Source: Pelagophyceae sp. CCMP2097
Lineage: Eukaryota > Sar > Pelagophyceae
Length of the DNA: 10,160 nucleotides
Direction of reading: 5' to 3'
Assembly: GCA_026770575.1 (NCBI GenBank)
Contig: MU657262.1
Coordinates: 174,346-184,505, forward strand
Below are positions 7,571 through 10,160 of this stretch, piece after piece (within the stretch, counting starts at the first letter, position 1; each line of letters opens with the position of its first letter). The translations under genes and the position numbers were made by a program. The notes under the pieces were generated by a model that searched no databases, was not told the DNA's origin, and saw only the letters and a program-made list of their open reading frames with translations.

Positions 7571-8764
7571 ATGGCGCAAAGGGCGAGTCTCTCATGCTTA
7601 AAGCCGAGAGCCCCCTTTGTCGAGGCACATAGGCCGAGAGACCCTCTTTCTCGAGGCGTATAGGCCGAGCAATCCCCGTGTCGACGCGCAGACTTTGGCG
7701 GCCAGGCTCCGGGCGCACGACGACCGCCCGCGGGAGCTCGACACGGACACGGACGCGCCGCGCGAGTTGATCCACCGCCACCTGCTCATGAACGTACGCA
7801 CGGACTGGTCGCACACGCTGCGGCGCGGCGGCGCGGCCCGCGTGAGTTGCAACTCGCTTCGCGGCGATTGTGAATACTCCGCAACCCTCGTGGTGCGTCG
7901 CTCGTGACGCTCCTCATAGCCTCGGACAATCGCGACGCCGCGCGTGCCGAGGCAACCACGGAGGGCCGCTCCTTCGCCTCCTCCTCCTCCTCCTTATCAA
8001 GCTCCGACCAAAGCGCTGCGGCCGTCGCCTCGGCCGGCAAGGAGCCCTTCTCGACGACGGCCACATTCGTCGCCGCCGCGACGGAGGAAATCCGTGATGG
8101 TGGATGCCGCGTCGTCACCGCACCAGGACACGCGCGACGCGTCCGCGTCGCCGTTCTCGCGCGACCACACCGCTCGCGGGCCGCGCCACGGCACGGCCGA
8201 CGCCGCGAGCGACGTGCGTCTTGCCTACTCCAGCACTGCAGCCCTGGGATGGCGAGTCGCGAGCTTCCGGGTTAGGCTGCGGACGAGTCTTTGCGGCGCG
8301 CGGCTCGTTTGGTGGACACAGACGGCTTCGCCCGCGCGTACGTCGTCGGCCGCAACGGCGACTGGCATCGGCCGTCGGACGCGCGCTACCGAAGCCTCAC
8401 CGCGCACGAGAAATTGGCTGTAGCAGCCACAAACTGCGCGCGCGCGTATTACGCACGCGAGCGCGCAGAATGCGCCGAGGCGGCGCAGTTCGCCGCCGCT
8501 ACGCGCGCCGTGGCCGCGCTCACGGACCGCGCGACAGACGTCGTCTCGCGCGACGCGCGCTGCGCCGAACTCCGCCGAGCCGTCTACGGCGCGCACGGCA
8601 TTGTGCTGGATTCGGCCGACGCGTGGGTCCAGCAGGCGCAGCGCATCCACGGCCATCAGCTCAACTTGCACGCCGCCCTCCAGGCCGGCATGGTCAACGC
8701 GCCGCCGCCGCCGCCCCAAAGCTTCCTCCGAGCCCTCCGGCCGCCCCTCGTCGTCCCGTACTGA
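7571..8764 (+). CDS. Hypothetical protein with Pro/Arg-rich middle region
   Basis: The exons are 7571-7586 (tentative), 7633-7841, 7920-8213 and 8276-8764, with introns 7587-7632, 7842-7919 (donor GTGAGTTGC, end CTCATAG) and 8214-8275 (donor GTGCGTCTTG, end GGGTTAG). Phases agree throughout, giving 335 residues and a TGA at 8762. Residues about 1-75 are charged (RLRAHDDRPREL, LIHRHLLMNVRTDWSH). Residues 76-173 are Pro/Arg/Ser-rich with a run of six prolines and are probably disordered. Residues 174-335 are Ala-rich and look helical (LTAHEKLAVAATNCARAYYA, AELRRAVYGAHGIVLDSADA). I recognise no family. The last two introns and the last exon are well supported. The first 16-nt exon is a guess that supplies an ATG; otherwise translation could begin at ATG 7788. 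Its 3' end meets the kelch gene tail to tail. Confidence 0.6.
7603..7693 (+). repeat. Three imperfect 30-31-bp tandem repeats carrying 3' splice-like ends
   Basis: Units start with GCCGAG at 7603, 7633 and 7664. Units 1 and 2 are closely similar (GCCGAGAG, then CCCTTT or CCTCTTT, TCGAGGC, then ATAG); unit 3 is more diverged and ends CGCGCAG. Each unit therefore ends in AG after a short tract, and the array spans the proposed first intron-exon border of the plus-strand gene. Confidence 0.65.
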
Positions 8765-8957
8765 GCGGTAAGGAAGATTTTATCGAAATGTGGGACGAGG
8801 TGAAGACGTTGCAGAGGAAGCGTCGCGGACATGGGTGCGCAACAGGCGCGACAGCGTGCCGCCCGAGGTACGCGCCAATGACAGGCAACGTCACCGCCGG
8901 TGGCGCGGCGGCCGCGCGCCCCCTCGACACATTCGACGGCGAGCAGCTCAGCGATGC

Positions 8958-8988
<31 letters not shown>

Positions 8989-10143
8989 CTCGTCCTCGTC
9001 GCCACTTATCCTGAAATTTTCTCCACCGAACACGAGGATCTGCGGCGGTCCTTGTGCGGCGTCGAGTCGAGCGGCTGCGCACGCAAAGCGCGCAGTCAGC
9101 ATCGTCGGTCCAGGCTCGAACTCCATCGTCGCAAAGTCGAGGAGCTCAGTCGCGGCCAATGCCGTCCTTGCAGAGTCCAGCCCGCCGATGAAGAGGACGT
9201 GTCGAGCATCGACGGACACGGCCGCGCAATAAAAGCGCGCCGACCTCATGCAAGGGCCGGGCGCGAACGCCATGGTCCGGACGTCGAGGACCTCCGTCGT
9301 GTTCGAAGGTCTTCCTGAATCTGAGCTGCCGCCGGGCACCATGATGCGGTGCTCGTCGAGCTCGACGGCCGCGCAGCCGAAGCGTGTAGTGGCCATGGCG
9401 GGCCCGGGCGCGAAGACCATTGTGTCCAGGCTGAGGATCTCAGTTGTCGACAAGAAAGACGCGCCATCGTAGCCGCCAACGACGAGAATCCTGCGAGCGT
9501 CGAGTGCGACAGCGGCGCAACCTTCTCGTGCCGATAGCATGTCCAGTCCCGGCATGAATGTGCGCGTCGAGATGTGGAATATCTCCGTCGTGTTTAAAGC
9601 TTCGATATTGTCATCCTTTCCACCCACCACCAGCACCCGTTCTGCGTCGAGATGGATGGCTGCACATGCCACTCGTCCCTTGAGCAAGTTCGTCCCTGCG
9701 GTAAAGCTAATCGTCTGCGTGTCGAGCACTTCCGTAGTGTCAAAAATAGTTGCACTGTCCGAACGACCGCCAATCACGACGACGCGCCCGTCAGCTAACA
9801 TGGCCGCACAACAAGCACGTTCTTCGTTCATCTCCGGCCCCGGCCGGAACGTCGCGTCGTCGATCCACGGCCGCCCACCGAACACAGCAGCCTCGAAACC
9901 AAAGTAGTCCAGCTCCTGCACCATCGCGTCCTGCGCAGCTTCGGATACCGCGTAGGAAGTCGAGGAGCATGCCGAAGCGCTCGCCGTCGCGGTCGATGAA
10001 GATGGACCCGTCCTCGGGGTCGGACTGCAGCATTTCTCGAGAAACATCTCGACTCCTTGACCGCACTCGTCTCGAGCCCGCACGGCGATCCCGCATACAA
10101 GCTTGGGGCCGCGCCCTTGCCGCGAGGGGTCACCCACGGCCAT
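8656..10143 (-). CDS. Kelch-repeat protein with a frame-broken BTB/T1-like N-terminus
   Basis: One frame holds six kelch-like repeats of about 48 residues at roughly residues 97-385. Each has FxPGPxM, then CAAVxLDxxRVLVVGG, then TTEVLD (beta-propeller blades, usually protein-binding). Before them, YAVSEAAQDAMVQELDYFG is the C-terminal part of a BTB/T1 (KCTD-type) domain, but its first part (DPEDGSIFIDRDGERFGMLL, then DFLRG) lies in another frame, about 10033-9950. The switch falls at 9949 and no intron fits there: a one-base loss or two-base gain would join them. BTB-kelch proteins are typically Cullin-3 substrate adaptors, but with the frame broken the role is unclear. After the sixth repeat comes an Asp/Glu run (about 9002-8957). 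The open frame then continues to a stop at 8656, overlapping the convergent gene; the true end is probably before 8765. The start may lie beyond the right edge. It may be a pseudogene or carry an assembly indel. Confidence 0.65.
8957..9002 (-). repeat. GAC/GAG trinucleotide run encoding an acidic tract
   Basis: The plus strand reads mostly CGT/CGTC triplets here. On the minus strand this is GAC and GAG codons giving a run of Asp with a few Glu and Gly after the last kelch repeat. Such runs vary in length by slippage and are common sites of assembly error. Confidence 0.7.
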
Positions 10144-10160
10144 GCAAATTTTATCCCGGG

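Noticed and set aside
8104..9318. A 404-residue plus-strand open frame
   Set aside because: It crosses an intron and the last exon of the plus-strand gene in the wrong frame and runs antisense to the kelch repeats. Its translation is Arg/Ala-rich with no domain, as expected of a shadow in GC-rich DNA.
9945..9955. Programmed ribosomal frameshift in the BTB-kelch gene
   Set aside because: There is no slippery heptamer or evident downstream structure at the switch. A simple indel explains it better.

Overview
The window looks like nuclear DNA of a GC-rich eukaryotic microalga, most likely a pelagophyte-type stramenopile. That assignment is an inference. It rests on many 40-135 nt phase-consistent introns, the protein families (LamG-like, kelch, JmjC-cupin, Tudor-like, algal-type metallophosphoesterase) and GC-rich third codon positions. 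A haptophyte cannot be excluded. There are no bacterial operon signals. No tRNA, rRNA, CRISPR array, insertion sequence or phage gene was seen. Almost every real gene is broken into exons in different frames, so single-frame ORFs mislead here. I rebuilt genes by joining frames at GT-AG or GC-AG borders and requiring phase and family continuity.

Layout, left to right. (1) Minus strand, 1-1832, open at the left edge: a protein with a LamG/concanavalin-A-like domain, with five introns and a 19-nt microexon. (2) 1833-2433: probable 5' part or upstream region of that gene, unresolved. (3) Minus, 2434-2844: a small doubtful gene with an acidic C-terminus. (4) Minus, 2873-4823: a JmjC/cupin_4-type oxygenase that appears to be spliced into a C-terminal Tudor-like domain with a Lys/Ala-rich tail, and that starts with a hydrophobic leader. 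(5) 4824-5090: a spacer with small inverted repeats. (6) Minus, 5091-7269: a calcineurin-like metallophosphoesterase with all catalytic motifs, rebuilt from 12 exons to 482 residues. (7) 7270-7570: a divergent spacer. (8) Plus, 7571-8764: an unknown protein of about 335 residues with a Pro/Arg-rich middle. (9) Minus, 8656-10143, running to the right edge: a kelch-repeat protein whose BTB/T1-like N-terminus lies in a different frame.

The genes do not form an obvious pathway. They look like independent, tightly packed nuclear genes. The most interesting points are the JmjC-Tudor fusion revealed by a 49-nt intron over an apparent stop codon, the recurring 5' splice motif GYGCGTC including GC-AG introns, tandem duplications inside or at introns, and the frame break in the BTB-kelch gene.
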